This document shows, piece by piece, positions 35,901-42,273 of a DNA stretch of 64,000 nucleotides. The notes under the pieces are model-generated. The model was not told where the DNA came from. It worked only from the letters and a program-made list of their open reading frames with translations, and made no database searches. The DNA is taken from assembly GCF_030272615.1 (NCBI RefSeq), contig NC_081415.1, positions 231,391,303 to 231,455,302 of the forward strand, given 5' to 3'. A program made the translations under genes and the position numbers. The first letter of the stretch is position 1, and each line of letters opens with the position of its first letter. This stretch comes from Cryptomeria japonica (Eukaryota > Streptophyta > Pinopsida > Cupressales > Cupressaceae).

Positions 35901-38900
35901 GGACAAAGGATGGGAATGGAGAAAACAGAACCTAAAGATTTTGCAAGTGTGTGGAAGGCTAAAGTATTGGAGAGAGTCAACAATTCTTATGTGTGTGAGA
36001 GTGCTAGAAGAGTGCCAAATCTTTCGAATTAGAGCTTCCCTAGGAGTAGGTTCTAGGCATTGAATTCATATCAAGGTCTAGCCATGGTGACTTCACTAGC
36101 AAGCTCAAGTGTAAAGAGCTAGGAAGTGCCTAAGTTTATTGGAGATGGATTAGAGGATCTAGTGAGGCATTGCAAGACCTTTGAGACCATTTGGGTAGAG
36201 CAAATGATAAAATGACAAGACATATTGGCTATGGTCATTCCTAGCTACCCTTAGAGGTGTGAAATTGATTAGTACACAAAGATTGACTAGCCAATTAAAG
36301 GAGGGATAAATTGTGGAAGGATAGCAATGAAATTGTTGTTCAAATCTACAACACTTAGTGAGGGGAAAATGAAAACATAAGAGCTTACAATTGGAGATGC
36401 AAGAAATTGTTAGCAAAATTAGAAAAAAAATCAATGGATGGTTTGAAGAAAACATGGTTCATCTAAGGTCTCATTCCTTCATTAAGGCAGAAAATGAAGT
36501 ATTACCACCTTGATCATATGCATAAGTGTACAATAGAGCAATGGGCACATAAAATAAGGACAAGATGTCTCTAAGAGCCAAACAAAATTTTGAGGAGGAT
36601 GGTGACTCAAATGCAAGTAGTGATAATGAATTTGGGTCAGCAAAAGTATTGTGGAGAGATATGCTCCATATGATGAAGGAATTGAAGGAAAATAGAGCAT
36701 CCAACAAAGAGCTTGAATAGTAAAGCTTTACAGATTGTAGAGTAGAGGACTGCATCAAAGTAAACTACCCTAAGGAGTCGTTCAATGATATTCGCGAGAT
36801 AATGGGTATTTGATCAAGAATGTGTGTATAATTCGAAAATTCAATATACACAAGTTTTCTTTACCGAGGGAAATTAGTTTACTCCACCGAACACACTACA
36901 AAACCTGCAAAATACCAACTTTTAATCTCTTGAAGGCTATCAAAATCAAAGAAGTAATAATAATAGATTCAATAATAGTAGTGGGGGAAGTCAGAGTTGA
37001 ATACAATGACTCCAGGGGTAGTCCTATTAGGCAATGTCAAGAGTGGCATGAATAGGGCCACTTTGCAAGGGACTGCTCAAGAGGTTAGGGTAGAATAGAA
37101 TTACTTTGCAAGTGGTGTGGTCCTATGGACCTTGATGATGCTAGATGCCCGAAGTAGAAGGTGAGCATCAATATTATTGATAGAGAGAAATAACAAAGTA
37201 TTTGTAATTATCTAGCCCAAGCAAAATTTGTGTACTCAAACCAATGTATTGAAAAAGAGAGACTTTGTTGAGCAAGAGTTGAGGTGGAGCATGCCATGGA
37301 TAACAAACTTCACCACTCAAATGTAAATGCAAGTATAGTAACAAATCAATAGAATTAGATAAAATTGTGGCGAGGCAAGTACTTCAAATTGGCATACCAA
37401 TTAAAGTGGTAGATTTGTTGCAAATTTTTCTTGAACCTAGAAATGCTATAATTAATACCATACTTGAGAGGGATGTTATGGTGCATGCTACATCTCATTT
37501 AGAATTTAGAACTAATGAAAGCCCAATAATTGAAGCTTCATTTTTGAGAGATTAAGTGATTGATCTCATGCTTCTTACAGTGAATGTGGGAAGAAAAATA
37601 ATAGTGTACATATGGAGATTCTTGAGTAGATCTTGACAAATTCAATTATTGATAGTGGGCTTGGCTTGAATCTACTTCTAGAGGATACTTGGCAAAGTTT
37701 CGGTAAGTCAACCATTTGGCCAAAAACTTTCTAGTTGGTAAGAGTGAATTAACAAGGAATGGAAATGGATGTCGTCATGGGGTAGAATGTAATTATTGAT
37801 ACTTAAGTATTTCTAATTGGCTTCATTATCCTCTCATTACACAAGGTGTATGATACATTGTTGGGTCAAGGTCGATTAGTAGCACTCAAAGTTGACCACA
37901 ATTGGAAAAAGAATGTAATCTCTATTCAAAACAAAGGCTGTAGATATATAATTGATCTGAAAATCAGGTAGTGAATGACAAAAGAACTTCCTTAGATTCA
38001 TTAGATTTTGAGTTTGGAGAAGAGTGGAAAAAGAAGCATGATCAAGGTCCCATGGAGGTGAACACTAAATGAATCTTGAAATTGCAGTTTTGTTTAAAAG
38101 ATGAAACAAACTTGCTTTGTGTCCTATTTCATTGACAAATGGAGAACTATGAAGTCTTTTTGTTAAATTGCAATGTTATTGAAACTACAAAGATTAATGA
38201 AGAGGAACATGGACTATGAGATGACAAGAAGCACATAAAGAACTAGTTGAAGTGAGGAAACTCTGGAGAATGATTTCAAAAAGTTGAATAGTTCGTGTGT
38301 GATTGAATAGTTCTAGCAAAGGCATCAAACTCAATTTAAAATCACGAAATCAGTGAAGGTAAGGCTCAAAGCAATACAATTAGAAATACATTCTATTTGG
38401 AGAAAACAAATGTTGTGCTAACTAATGTTATAAAGGATCCCATCCATATTGTGGAAGCAACCAAAAAGGCAATTAAAAATGTGAATCAACTGTGATGGGT
38501 CCCCCAAGACAAAAATAAAAGTAAAAGCAAAGGGAAAAAACTATTTTGCAATGGGTTGAGAAAAAGGAAATATACAACCCTCTGGTACAACAGTCTACTT
38601 CCCACATATTTCATGTGAAAAATAGAAATCAACATACTTCCAAAGCCACTTATACCATATGACATGAAGAAGAAATGGTGTAAAGGTATTCTAGACAAAC
38701 TTGTGTAACCATTTGTTAACCCATCGCCCATTGTACAACCTTCCTTTGACTTGTTTTCAGTTGTATGGCCCTCCTTTGGTTTGTTTTCAACCATACTACC
38801 ATATGCTCATCGCACCTTCACTATAGAACCCTCACAAGCTTCTAATAGGTTTTCAGTCTTTATTATATGGCCTTCAGAAGCTACTAAATTTTTTTCAATC

Positions 38901-41900
38901 TTCATCATATAGTCTGTTGCAAAAAATCCTATCTTTCGCTCCTTTGATCAACTTGGCTTGCTATGTCCTTAGAATGATTTTTGCACATCATTTTGCTGTA
39001 CAACCTTTGCTTGCATCTATGTATGATATAGCCCTTGCTAGATCATCTTGTGTTGAATCCTTGGTTGCAACTATACATTTTGATATTCTTCTTGACTTTT
39101 CTCTATGGTTGTGAAAGGATGGCTTTTCAACCCCTTACATATGGATTGGTATTCACCACCATACTGCTACTGCAGCATGGTACTTATCTATTTACCTTGT
39201 TAGAAACAAGAGCTTAATTTTCTATTGAAGACATGCAACATACAAGAGAAGATATCATTGTATAGTCTTCCTCTAGTCATTTTGCTGTAATACAAAACTC
39301 TAATATCTCTACTTGTGTATGACATCAAGTAACACTTTAATTATATAGATTGGGCAACAAGCTACCATTAGACAACCTTTTGCAATAATGTATACCCTTT
39401 CTCAGATTTTGAAAATGACTAAGATAAGGGGTCATTCAAACAAGTTGATGATTGGGGAGAAAGCGAATTCTTGGTGAGCGAGATTAATGATCAAAGTCTT
39501 TAAGAGGGGAAGGTGTCTAATAGACTGGGATGGTCTTTGCAAGTTCACAAAGTTTCACATCACTATCATAAGCAATATAATCTTTCCATTGTGCATCACT
39601 ATCTAGTAAAGAGTGATCAACTTGCTAAAGTATTTTTAGAGTCAAGGGCACATTCAGACTTGACAACTTGTTTCATGGTCCTCCTAGGTGATTCCTTCAA
39701 TTGTATGGCTATTGGTGCATACGTTCTCAATAGTCTATAGTTTGACAATTTGTCAAGTACTCGGCAAGACTTGCAGGACTCGTGAGTCTAGGAGCTCACC
39801 AAGTTGACTTGCCAAGGACTCATGAGACGAGTTTCGTGCAAGGACTTGCCAAGTCCCAGGCTTAGACTTGCGAGTCCTGGGGTCAGACTCTTGGGTCTGT
39901 TTGGGAGCAGAGAAGACAAACATTTGGGCGGGAACAAAAGGGCGTTGGGCCAAAAAAGTGAAAAAAACAGTTAAAAAAGTTATAATTTTTCCCTATAAAT
40001 GCATTTTTTTTTCATTTCTGCTTCATCTTTTCAATCATCCAGATTTTTGTTTTTCTAGGGGCATAGCCCCCAAACCCCCACTTCCGGCCCACGAGGCCAT
40101 CTATCATTGGCTTTTTCTCACATCTAACACCTTGTGCAACTTATCATTGCTGCCCTTCAAACCCATTAGGGTCTCCACTCCCAAATCCCTACTAATTATT
40201 GGGATCTCTTGTCATATAAGAAATTTGATTACAATGAGGGGGTCTGGGAGCAGAATTACACCAATGAGGTAGAATTTTTCAACTAATTTCTTTCTTTGTG
40301 TGTAATTCTACAGTTTTTATTGCCGAGTCCTTATTGAGCCCTTGCCAAATTTTTTGCTGGGTGCATGTTGAGTCCAGAGTCCAAGTCAAAATATTGGGCT
40401 TCCGAGCCAAGTCCGAGTCTGATTCCTCAAAGTTTGCTCCATACAATGCCCAATGTTTTAGATGTGTTGATTATAAGGATGTAAGTTATAAGTTTTCCTT
40501 TCTACTTCTACTTGGAAAACCTATTGCCGATTTTGGGTTGGTTGCACTAGAAGCTCTATATTATATGGGTCTTCATCAGTACTTCATTGTGGAATGTTTG
40601 GGTTATGATTCTGCTCTGATGGTTGAATGACTGGAACATCAACAATACGAACCTTCCTCCCCTTCAATACTCCAAAAGTATGGAATTTTTTTTCCTGATA
40701 TTATGTGATTTGTATTATTGTTTTTTTTCTTAAGCAAAAGGCTAGATATAATTTACAATAGATAATTAGATATACATAATTACAAATGCCAGAAAGAACC
40801 ATGATGAAAACAGCTAATGAACAGTGGAATGTAGCATCATTATAAAAAAAGGACAGAGTATGTATGATATAAGAGACTAATTCTATGCATAAATTCATAT
40901 AGGAGATGGCTTATATCAGATAGAAAATTGCTTGAGATCTGCATTTTCCTGCTTCACAGTGATCTTAGAGTAGTTCCCGACCCGACCCTCTAAATTGCAA
41001 GGGATGAAGCCCTGCCCCTCAATGATAGAAGGGATTTTTTGCAGAAGAAGTATTGGCAGGTGCCTAATATGATTAAGGAGAAAATTGACTGCATTGCAGA
41101 CCTCTCAAACATGTGATACCATAGAATCTCCCAGCACTGCACTGAAATTAGAAAGTGCTGCTTCTAAAATGTGTTCATTCTGCACCTTGAAGCTTTGTTT
41201 GATTGCATCATAAACCCTTATGTATTCCACTTTGTCTTTGAGGTAATGGCATGGGAATAAGCCACCAATCAGTGCTTTGCCTTTAAAGAAGTCATAATTT
41301 TTGATAGCCTCATCTATGGTTTGTCCTGGGATAAACTCATTGATTTGTATTATTGCTGTTTATTGCTAGTTGGCTATGAAACTGACTTTTCTTTCTGATG
41401 TAGATCATATAAATTAAATTTGTATGTTTTGCTAATTTGTTGTATTTGACTATTAATTATTCTTTTGTTGGCTTGTCGTAGTTGTTAGTGGTTGTCGATG
41501 GTTGTGTTTTTTTTTTTTGGCAGTTGTTGGGTACTTTAAATAAGCTTTTTGTAGTGCGCGAAGATTGTCTAATCTTGATAGATGCTCCCTAGTCTACGTT
41601 TGGATTGTACAAGCACTACCCTGAACTAAAGTATTTATTGGCTTTCATCTACAATCTCTTGACGTGTTTAATTATATTCCTTTTGCAATGCAATAGGTAA
41701 TGTTATTATTTGGCAGTAAACATACTTCTTATCTCCATGTCTTCTTTATGCCCCTTTTAAATAATGAACTCAGGTAATTGCATGATGACAGAAAGCATTT
41801 ATTTTGTACATATTATGTTGCTTTTTCTTGGTATCGCTTCATGCATTTTCTACTTTAAAAGATTTCCTCTTTGTTGTTGATGCAGGGTTTGGGGAATAAA

Positions 41901-41939
41901 TTCCTTTCACATATTCGTGAAGTTGACTCCATAGTACAG
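8629..41939 (+). CDS. Organellar YchF/OLA1-like P-loop NTPase, partial, three exons visible
   Basis: YchF/Obg-like ATPases (TRAFAC class, Obg family) bind ribosomes and use ATP rather than GTP. Plants have a cytosolic OLA1 and an organelle-targeted bacterial-type copy. Three exons join in frame into 192 residues: leader 1-89, rich in S, N, K and R with few acidic residues, as in a transit peptide; Walker [10 protein letters not shown] at 98-106; conserved [11 protein letters not shown] at 120-130; DIAG (G3) at 162-165; [18 protein letters not shown] at 175-192. E. coli YchF has about 363 residues, so the half carrying the nucleotide-specificity motif and the TGS domain lies beyond the window. 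The similarity is closest to the plant organellar copy. The start at 8629 is the first in-frame ATG; Met20 and Met90 are alternatives. Nothing breaks the frame. Confidence 0.9.
8962..11535 (+). other. Intron 1 of the YchF-like gene (2574 bp)
   Basis: Starts GTAAGT and ends GTAAG just before [11 protein letters not shown], phase 0. Both boundaries are fixed by protein homology. I find no clear transposon in it. The short reading frames at 9739-10018 and 11183-11491 have no recognisable domain. Confidence 0.85.
11536..11724 (+). CDS. YchF-like gene, exon 2
   Basis: Encodes 63 residues, from [11 protein letters not shown] through [14 protein letters not shown]. It holds the switch I and G3 region of the G domain. 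The reading frame runs upstream through the acceptor, but homology places the start after the AG at 11534-11535. The donor is GTGATT. Length is 63 codons exactly, phase 0 on both sides. Confidence 0.9.
12595..12940 (-). repeat. Two diverged ~180-bp copies, possible tRNA-derived SINE pair
   Basis: Two neighbouring, diverged copies of one unit. Both contain CAACAGGAGGAA, CTTACCACTTAG or its variant, CTTGCTAGATT and TGACATATAT in the same order. On the minus strand the unit carries GGCTAAGTGGTAAG, which resembles a pol III A box. In the first copy AGCTCAATTCC follows about 40 bp later, close to a B box (GGTTCGANTCC). No poly(A) tail or target duplication was identified, so SINE origin is only a suggestion. 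Confidence 0.4.
14002..14205 (-). pseudogene. Gypsy integrase fragment
   Basis: A 67-codon open stretch resembling the core of the Ty3/gypsy integrase. The pattern [21 protein letters not shown] followed by HFGVP matches the usual K-K-x-x-x-A-x-D-x-A-x-x-F-F-x-H-I-W-x-x-x-G-V-P segment. The next catalytic Asp segment is degraded, and frames break on both sides. It is non-functional and lies antisense to the host gene. Confidence 0.65.
14900..15290 (-). pseudogene. Gypsy RT thumb / RNase H fragment
   Basis: Read on the minus strand across frameshifts this gives, in order: an RT palm end ([12 protein letters not shown]), a connection segment with [27 protein letters not shown] (the F-x-W-x-x-x-x-Q-x-x-F-x-x-L-K motif), and an RNase H start ([17 protein letters not shown], where the first catalytic Asp region normally reads D-A-S). 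Several stops and shifts are present. The right end abuts the LTR at 15292. Confidence 0.6.
15292..16227 (-). repeat. 3' LTR of the nested element, expanded by tandem triplication
   Basis: Matches the right LTR at 26125-26525 from TTAGGTG...CTCTACAAC through to CTTAATTACACCAA. It is 936 bp against 401 bp because its central 255-bp unit is present three times. Each terminus differs from the right LTR by a base or so: TATTAGG against TGTTAGG, and CACCAAAA against CACCAACA. Confidence 0.75.
15444..16209. repeat. Three tandem 255-bp units inside an LTR
   Basis: Units start at 15444, 15700 and 15955 (periods 256 and 255) and end at 16209. Each runs from AAGGTGAATATGGAGGATTA to GACTAGACTAGGTACAAC with only scattered substitutions between copies. 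The matching right LTR contains one copy. The close identity points to recent expansion by unequal exchange or replication slippage. Confidence 0.9.
16228..16237 (-). other. Polypurine tract of the nested element
   Basis: On the minus strand the sequence reads AAAGGGGGGG immediately before the LTR begins (TTTTGGTGTAATTAAG, corresponding to TGTTGGTGTAATTAAG in the other LTR). This is where plus-strand priming would occur, and it marks 15292-16227 as the 3' LTR. Confidence 0.7.
16238..17096. other. Internal sequence of the nested element, no gene recognised
   Basis: Includes 16335-16375, where GGGAAAACCTCC and GGAGGTGAAAAACCC form an imperfect inverted pair often seen at retroelement LTR edges, and an 80-codon open stretch at 16358-16600 rich in Q and N. 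It also holds the left target duplication GGACT (17092-17096) of solo LTR A. I do not recognise coding domains. Confidence 0.4.
17507..18656. repeat. Ten-copy near-palindrome array in LTR A, 166/176-bp spacing
   Basis: About 32-bp blocks with arms GCTCCTGTCCCT and AGGGACCAGAGC around a 4-6 base loop start at 17507, 17543, 17577, 17753, 17919, 18085, 18127, 18293, 18459 and 18624. Apart from closely spaced extra copies (34-42 bp apart), the spacing is 176, 166, 166, 166, 166 and 165. The spacers are weakly similar to each other; those after 17919 and 18293 still align clearly. The array is therefore an old 166-bp tandem repeat in which the palindrome has stayed conserved. Confidence 0.9.
18988..18994 (+). 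promoter_or_regulatory. TATA box 1 of LTR A
   Basis: TATATAA in the context GCGCCTATATAAGAGAGG. It lies 332 bp after the last palindrome block and 305 bp before the intron donor. The equivalent position in LTRs B (53330-53337) and D (62297-62304) also carries a TATA box after the same GGTGAGCGC or GGTGAGAGG stretch, which supports a real promoter. Confidence 0.7.
19293..19472 (+). other. Predicted 180-bp GT-AG intron in the leader of LTR A
   Basis: Donor GTGGAG|GTATGG and acceptor TTGTGTAG|GC. The same donor (GAG|GTATG) and acceptor (TGTGTAG|G) pair occurs at the same place in LTR B (237 bp apart) and LTR D (207 bp apart), while the sequence between differs in length. AT-rich content fits a plant intron. 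Splicing is predicted, not shown. Confidence 0.6.
19457..19714 (+). CDS. Short ORF remnant at the LTR A exon
   Basis: An 85-codon open frame crossing the predicted acceptor, with an internal repeat of the type RSPPRTIKQ[GE]QG (three rounds of about 39 bp). A second frame begins at the ATG after the acceptor ([11 protein letters not shown]) and runs about 43 codons. LTR B has a related open frame at 52579-52851. Neither frame resembles the 1073-residue protein of LTR D. Translation is doubtful; this may be a remnant or a non-coding exon. Confidence 0.3.
   Translation: MKCCVGIKWRSRSWKIKQGQGRPPPRTIKQEQGRSPPRTIKQGQGQPSSIQPNVVKGDFSNPVFQGEVQQSSCTSRTQEVRTRVR
20008..20096 (+). promoter_or_regulatory. 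Telo-box palindrome and TATA box 2 of LTR A
   Basis: AAACCCTAATTAGGGTTT at 20008-20025 is a perfect 18-bp palindrome made of two inverted plant telo-boxes (AAACCCTA). TATATAAG follows at 20090-20096. LTRs B and D carry the same palindrome 64-65 bp before their second TATA box. This is the probable LTR promoter for genomic RNA, leaving about 850 bp of R/U5 to the LTR end. Confidence 0.75.
20970..21611. other. Nested-element internal sequence, no gene recognised
   Basis: Continues the host sequence interrupted by LTR A at the GGACT duplication. It is rich in A and G, with broken frames. A 75-codon minus-strand frame at 20876-21103 has hydrophobic stretches but crosses the LTR A boundary and is probably chance. 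Confidence 0.4.
21612..23266 (+). mobile_element. 5' LTR of a gypsy (Tat/Ogre-like) element
   Basis: Candidate LTR from TGTAGTGTCGTAAATTG to TTTTTATGCATCA, placed directly before a primer-site-like sequence and a gag-protease ORF on the same strand. The right edge is fixed to within a few bases by the primer site; the left edge is a best guess. No partner LTR was found, because the element is truncated after the protease. Confidence 0.5.
23272..23287 (+). other. Putative primer-binding site of the gypsy element
   Basis: TGGTGAACCCGACGTG begins about 5 bp after the candidate LTR end and 164 bp before the gag start codon. A TGG start and this position are as expected for a tRNA primer site. 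I cannot name the tRNA with certainty. Confidence 0.5.
23436..24635 (+). CDS. Gag-protease fragment of a Ty3/gypsy element (399 aa, 3' truncated)
   Basis: Begins MSDLYLQDF after a short leader; this Met is preferred over one 33 bp upstream because it lies nearer the acidic conserved start. Residues 1-130 are acidic. The middle has three V-Q-G-[AG]-Y repeats and a proline-rich linker. Around residue 353 the aspartic protease motif reads [11 protein letters not shown], with D-N-G-S where many families have D-[ST]-G; this form is known in Tat/Ogre-type gypsy elements. The frame stops soon after the protease flap region and no RT, RNase H or integrase follows, so the element is 3' truncated. Gag would form the particle and the protease would cleave the polyprotein. 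It lies sense-oriented in intron 2 and is open throughout, unlike the older relics nearby. Confidence 0.75.
   Translation: MSDLYLQDFHSFDNAFAYDDYEFSKEELDEALDEFLYPKPSKPTFCQKLINLATMPFRSDEKDKLNGSSHEYIPINSSSKSSDMVVYNNPIYEDLSPFESKDKPFNRYDHAMFDDALDDFMSSPTPSNKDHTSKRLINLINVNGHGKPLFVVQGAYPSPTSQSLNQPVLIVQGGYGYDPFRTPNKPIIIVQGGYPSKSPYGYAKQITRESYHSVAHTYNTKNNRQPNPPLVIPTSLPNPQPIPIQAPRISQALGKEYDLIEQLKATSAKISLWDLIQTSSTYHGMLQDALKTLNVPPAVTSNNVASLIDSITMPKAQIVFTQDELPPREIQCQYDPLMIVIINGNAIRLTLVDNGSGLNVCSINLLHKINVDTSLIKLDSLTIHGFYNVARSSLGIIWL
24636..26111. other. Internal sequence next to the primer site of the nested element
   Basis: Two minus-strand open frames of 100 and 82 codons (25081-25383 and 25424-25672) lie where a leader or gag would start in the minus-strand nested element. 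I do not recognise either. The remainder is AT-rich and without clear signals. Confidence 0.35.
26112..26123 (-). other. Primer-binding site of the nested element
   Basis: The minus strand reads TGTATCAGAGCA one base inside the LTR edge, matching the ATCAGAGC core of initiator-Met primer sites. It marks 26125-26525 as the 5' LTR of the minus-strand element. Confidence 0.65.
26125..26525 (-). repeat. 5' LTR of the nested element (401 bp)
   Basis: TGTTAGGTG...ACACCAACA, with TG/CA ends. It contains one copy of the 255-bp unit that is tripled in the other LTR. Similarity to 15292-16227 runs over the full length, allowing for that expansion. Confidence 0.75.
26526..26700 (-). pseudogene. Gypsy RT fragment (upstream part)
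   Basis: Read on the minus strand across one frameshift: [21 protein letters not shown], then [12 protein letters not shown]. This is the segment after the YxDD motif of gypsy RT (V-L-x-x-L-x-x-x-x-L-x-x-N-x-x-K-C ... Y-L-G-x-x-I-x-x-x-G-I). It abuts the LTR at 26525 and is non-functional. Confidence 0.6.
26768..27120. repeat. Two diverged ~178-bp tandem copies
   Basis: The unit running from TAG[AG]TTTTGAA[CT]ATTTTCTTC to TAATGGATATTA occurs from 26768 and again from 26946. Substitutions and small indels separate the copies. It lies in the gypsy region between RT and the primer site and looks like an old local duplication. Confidence 0.65.
27121..28450 (-). other. Leader/gag region of the gypsy element, not recognised
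   Basis: Lies between the RT relic and the primer site at 28451, where gag and protease should be. Minus-strand open frames at 27262-27573 (103 codons) and 27765-28151 (128 codons) show no zinc knuckle or protease motif that I can confirm. It is assigned by position only. Confidence 0.35.
28451..28467 (-). other. Primer-binding site of the gypsy element
   Basis: The minus strand reads TGGTATTAGAACATCAA, similar to initiator-Met primer sites in its first eight bases. The LTR edge TGATAGGG begins at 28470 on the + strand, 2 bp away, so a minus-strand 5' LTR extends rightward from there. Confidence 0.6.
28470..31134. other. LTR of the gypsy element and unassigned intron sequence
   Basis: The first several hundred bases should be the 5' LTR of the minus-strand gypsy element; its far end was not located. 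Beyond it, a 151-codon + strand frame at 29071-29526 is rich in hydrophobic residues and matches nothing I recognise. No other gene is visible. A 13-bp inverted repeat lies at 30556-30597. Confidence 0.4.
30556..30597. repeat. 13-bp perfect inverted repeat, 16-base loop
   Basis: TACCTCATGAACA (30556-30568) and TGTTCATGAGGTA (30585-30597) are exact reverse complements. A looser copy of GAGGTACCAAAAGG lies about 90 bp upstream, near 30470, so it may be part of a small degenerate palindromic element. Confidence 0.7.
32063..32833 (-). pseudogene. Broken paralogue of the LTR-encoded unknown protein
   Basis: Open for 256 codons and clearly homologous to residues ~30-200 of the LTR D protein. Shared blocks include [14 protein letters not shown] against [19 protein letters not shown] against INKNWLLKSR, and the spacing of C and H residues. 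The frame ends in TAG (32063-32065) exactly where LTR D has the TGG codon of the W-M-F-[YF]-[FY]-I block. Homology continues past the stop for about 55 codons ([13 protein letters not shown] against WARIISHCL), then is lost near 31900. It is therefore a nonsense-mutated and 3'-truncated copy. The first ~17 codons overlap the TATA region and are probably untranslated. Confidence 0.85.
32787..32795 (-). promoter_or_regulatory. TATA box of LTR C upstream of its ORF
   Basis: The minus strand reads CTATATAAG in the context GGATTCTATATAAGCATGG, just ahead of the homologous ORF. The position is comparable to TATA box 1 of LTRs A, B and D, although the leader here is shorter. Confidence 0.55.
33443..33690. 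repeat. Three tandem 84-bp units in LTR C
   Basis: The anchor ATGACTTCTTGATTTTGG recurs at 33451, 33535 and 33619, an exact 84-bp period, and each unit carries GGGCGGAATTTCCCACT. The minus-strand frame is open across all three because 84 is a multiple of 3. The repeat lies where LTRs A, B and D have their palindrome arrays, and two units (168 bp) nearly equal the 166-bp spacing there. Confidence 0.85.
33995..34346. repeat. 176-bp tandem duplication in LTR C
   Basis: CTTACCATAAATAGAAAGTT begins at 33995 and again at 34171. The two 176-bp copies differ at very few positions (AGTAAAATCC against AGTAAGATCC). Each contains several AAAATAGAAAGTTACT or AAAATAGGAACTTTCT motifs, which can pair with one another. 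Confidence 0.9.
34781..34944. mobile_element. 164-bp element with 11-bp terminal inverted repeats
   Basis: Starts TGTAATGTCCC and ends GGGACATTACA, exact reverse complements. The TG/CA ends and the small size fit either a MITE or a tiny solo LTR whose ends are inverted. No clear target duplication is visible (flanks ...GACATCA and CATTAAG...). The same terminal sequence, GGGACATTACA, recurs at about 55966-55976. Confidence 0.55.
35620..37990 (+). pseudogene. Gypsy gag-protease relic
   Basis: Read across many stops and shifts: a Gag block near 36130-36200 ([21 protein letters not shown]); a zinc knuckle near 37034-37076 in which the second Cys codon has become Trp (C-Q-E-W-H ... G-H-F-A-R-D-C) with a stop inside; a second knuckle-like block at about 37096-37150 (CKWCGP); a protease motif near 37647 ([11 protein letters not shown], where D-x-G-S is expected); and a C-terminal protease block ([22 protein letters not shown]) near 37850-37915. 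RT and integrase are not found. It is a heavily decayed copy. Confidence 0.65.
37991..39740. other. Unassigned sequence inside the decayed gypsy element
   Basis: No RT, RNase H or integrase motif could be read although the position would suit pol. Short frames on both strands are not recognised. It may be diverged pol or an unrelated insertion. Confidence 0.35.
39741..40440. repeat. GACTCG/GAGTC-rich degenerate repeat block
   Basis: From about 39755 to 39900 short motifs ACTCG, GACTTG, GAGTC and their complements recur every 10-20 bp (for example CTTGCGAGTCCTGG). A similar cluster, GAGTCCAAGTC to AAGTCCGAGTC, lies at 40370-40430. A TATA-like CCTATAAATG lies near 39993. It resembles the ends of an old LTR with internal CpG-containing minirepeats, but no boundary is clear. 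Confidence 0.4.
40721..41340 (-). mobile_element. Retroposed sequence with poly(A) and a 15-bp target duplication
   Basis: TGATTTGTATTATTG occurs exactly at 40706-40720 and 41341-41355. The 620 bp between begin on the + strand with eight T residues, that is a minus-strand copy ending in poly(A). This is the signature of LINE-mediated retroposition of an mRNA or a truncated retroposon. From the far end the minus strand is open for about 80 codons ([18 protein letters not shown] onward), reaches TGA, then stays open for a further stretch. I do not recognise the protein, so this may be a processed pseudogene of an unidentified gene. Confidence 0.75.
41886..41939 (+). CDS. YchF-like gene, exon 3 (54 bp)
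   Basis: Eighteen codons, [18 protein letters not shown], a near-exact match in length and content to the segment after [10 protein letters not shown]-x-GE in plant organellar YchF. The acceptor is TGATGCAG. The next residue in the family is V of VVRCFE, which is absent here, so the exon ends after CAG at 41939. The following bases are GCATGT, a GC donor. Confidence 0.9.
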
Positions 41940-42119
41940 GCATGTATATGAATTATGAACCCTGAATAATAATGTTCATTCTTATTTTTTAGCATACCTT
42001 GTTATGTCACTATTTAAGTGGACTTGCTTGTCTATGATAAATGTGTTTCTAGAATCCTCTTTCTGATTGGGAAGCAGTGTTTTGTATTTTACACTATACT
42101 GTCTTTTTGTTTTGTTTGG

Positions 42120-42273
42120 GTAAATGCTTTTGACTTGGAGCTATGAACGGGAGAGGTCACAAACAGGGGACCTCATCCCAATTTTAAACATTCAACAATA
42201 CAACCCTAGTGGGTTTGAGCCTTGATGGCAAGAATAACAACACCACAACTTAACCATCACACCATGCCACTAT
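42120..42273 (-). mobile_element. tRNA-derived SINE
   Basis: On the minus strand it begins TAGTGGCATGGTGTGATGG, with an A-box-like TGATGGTTAAGTTGTGG (complement of 42243-42259) and, about 25-30 bp later, a B-box-like GGCTCAAACCC (complement of 42211-42221). This internal pol III promoter layout is that of tRNA-derived SINEs. The 3' end and target duplication are unclear. Confidence 0.6.

Larger units (their letters stand above)
35040..41722 (+). mobile_element. Decayed Ty3/gypsy element between related direct repeats
   Basis: Sequence at about 35150-35484 and about 41390-41722 is similar over its length: both have TACTTTAAATA[GA]GCTT, TAATCTTGATAGATGCTCC, GGATTGTACAAG and end in GTAAACA. They are in the same orientation, as 5' and 3' LTRs. 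Between them are gag, zinc-knuckle and protease relics in + orientation. The left LTR boundary is not defined. The 3' LTR is interrupted or shortened near the retroposon at 40721-41340. The 3' LTR ends only 163 bp before exon 3. Confidence 0.55.
11725..41885 (+). other. Intron 2 of the YchF-like gene, about 30.2 kb
   Basis: Runs from the GTGATT donor to the TGCAG acceptor before GLGNKF. It is filled by nested retroelements on both strands, described separately. 11725-12590 and 12945-14000 hold nothing I recognise apart from AT-rich intron sequence; part of the second stretch may be the missing 3' LTR of the gypsy element at 14 kb, which I could not confirm. A 30-kb intron is large for most plants but known in conifers. 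Confidence 0.85.
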
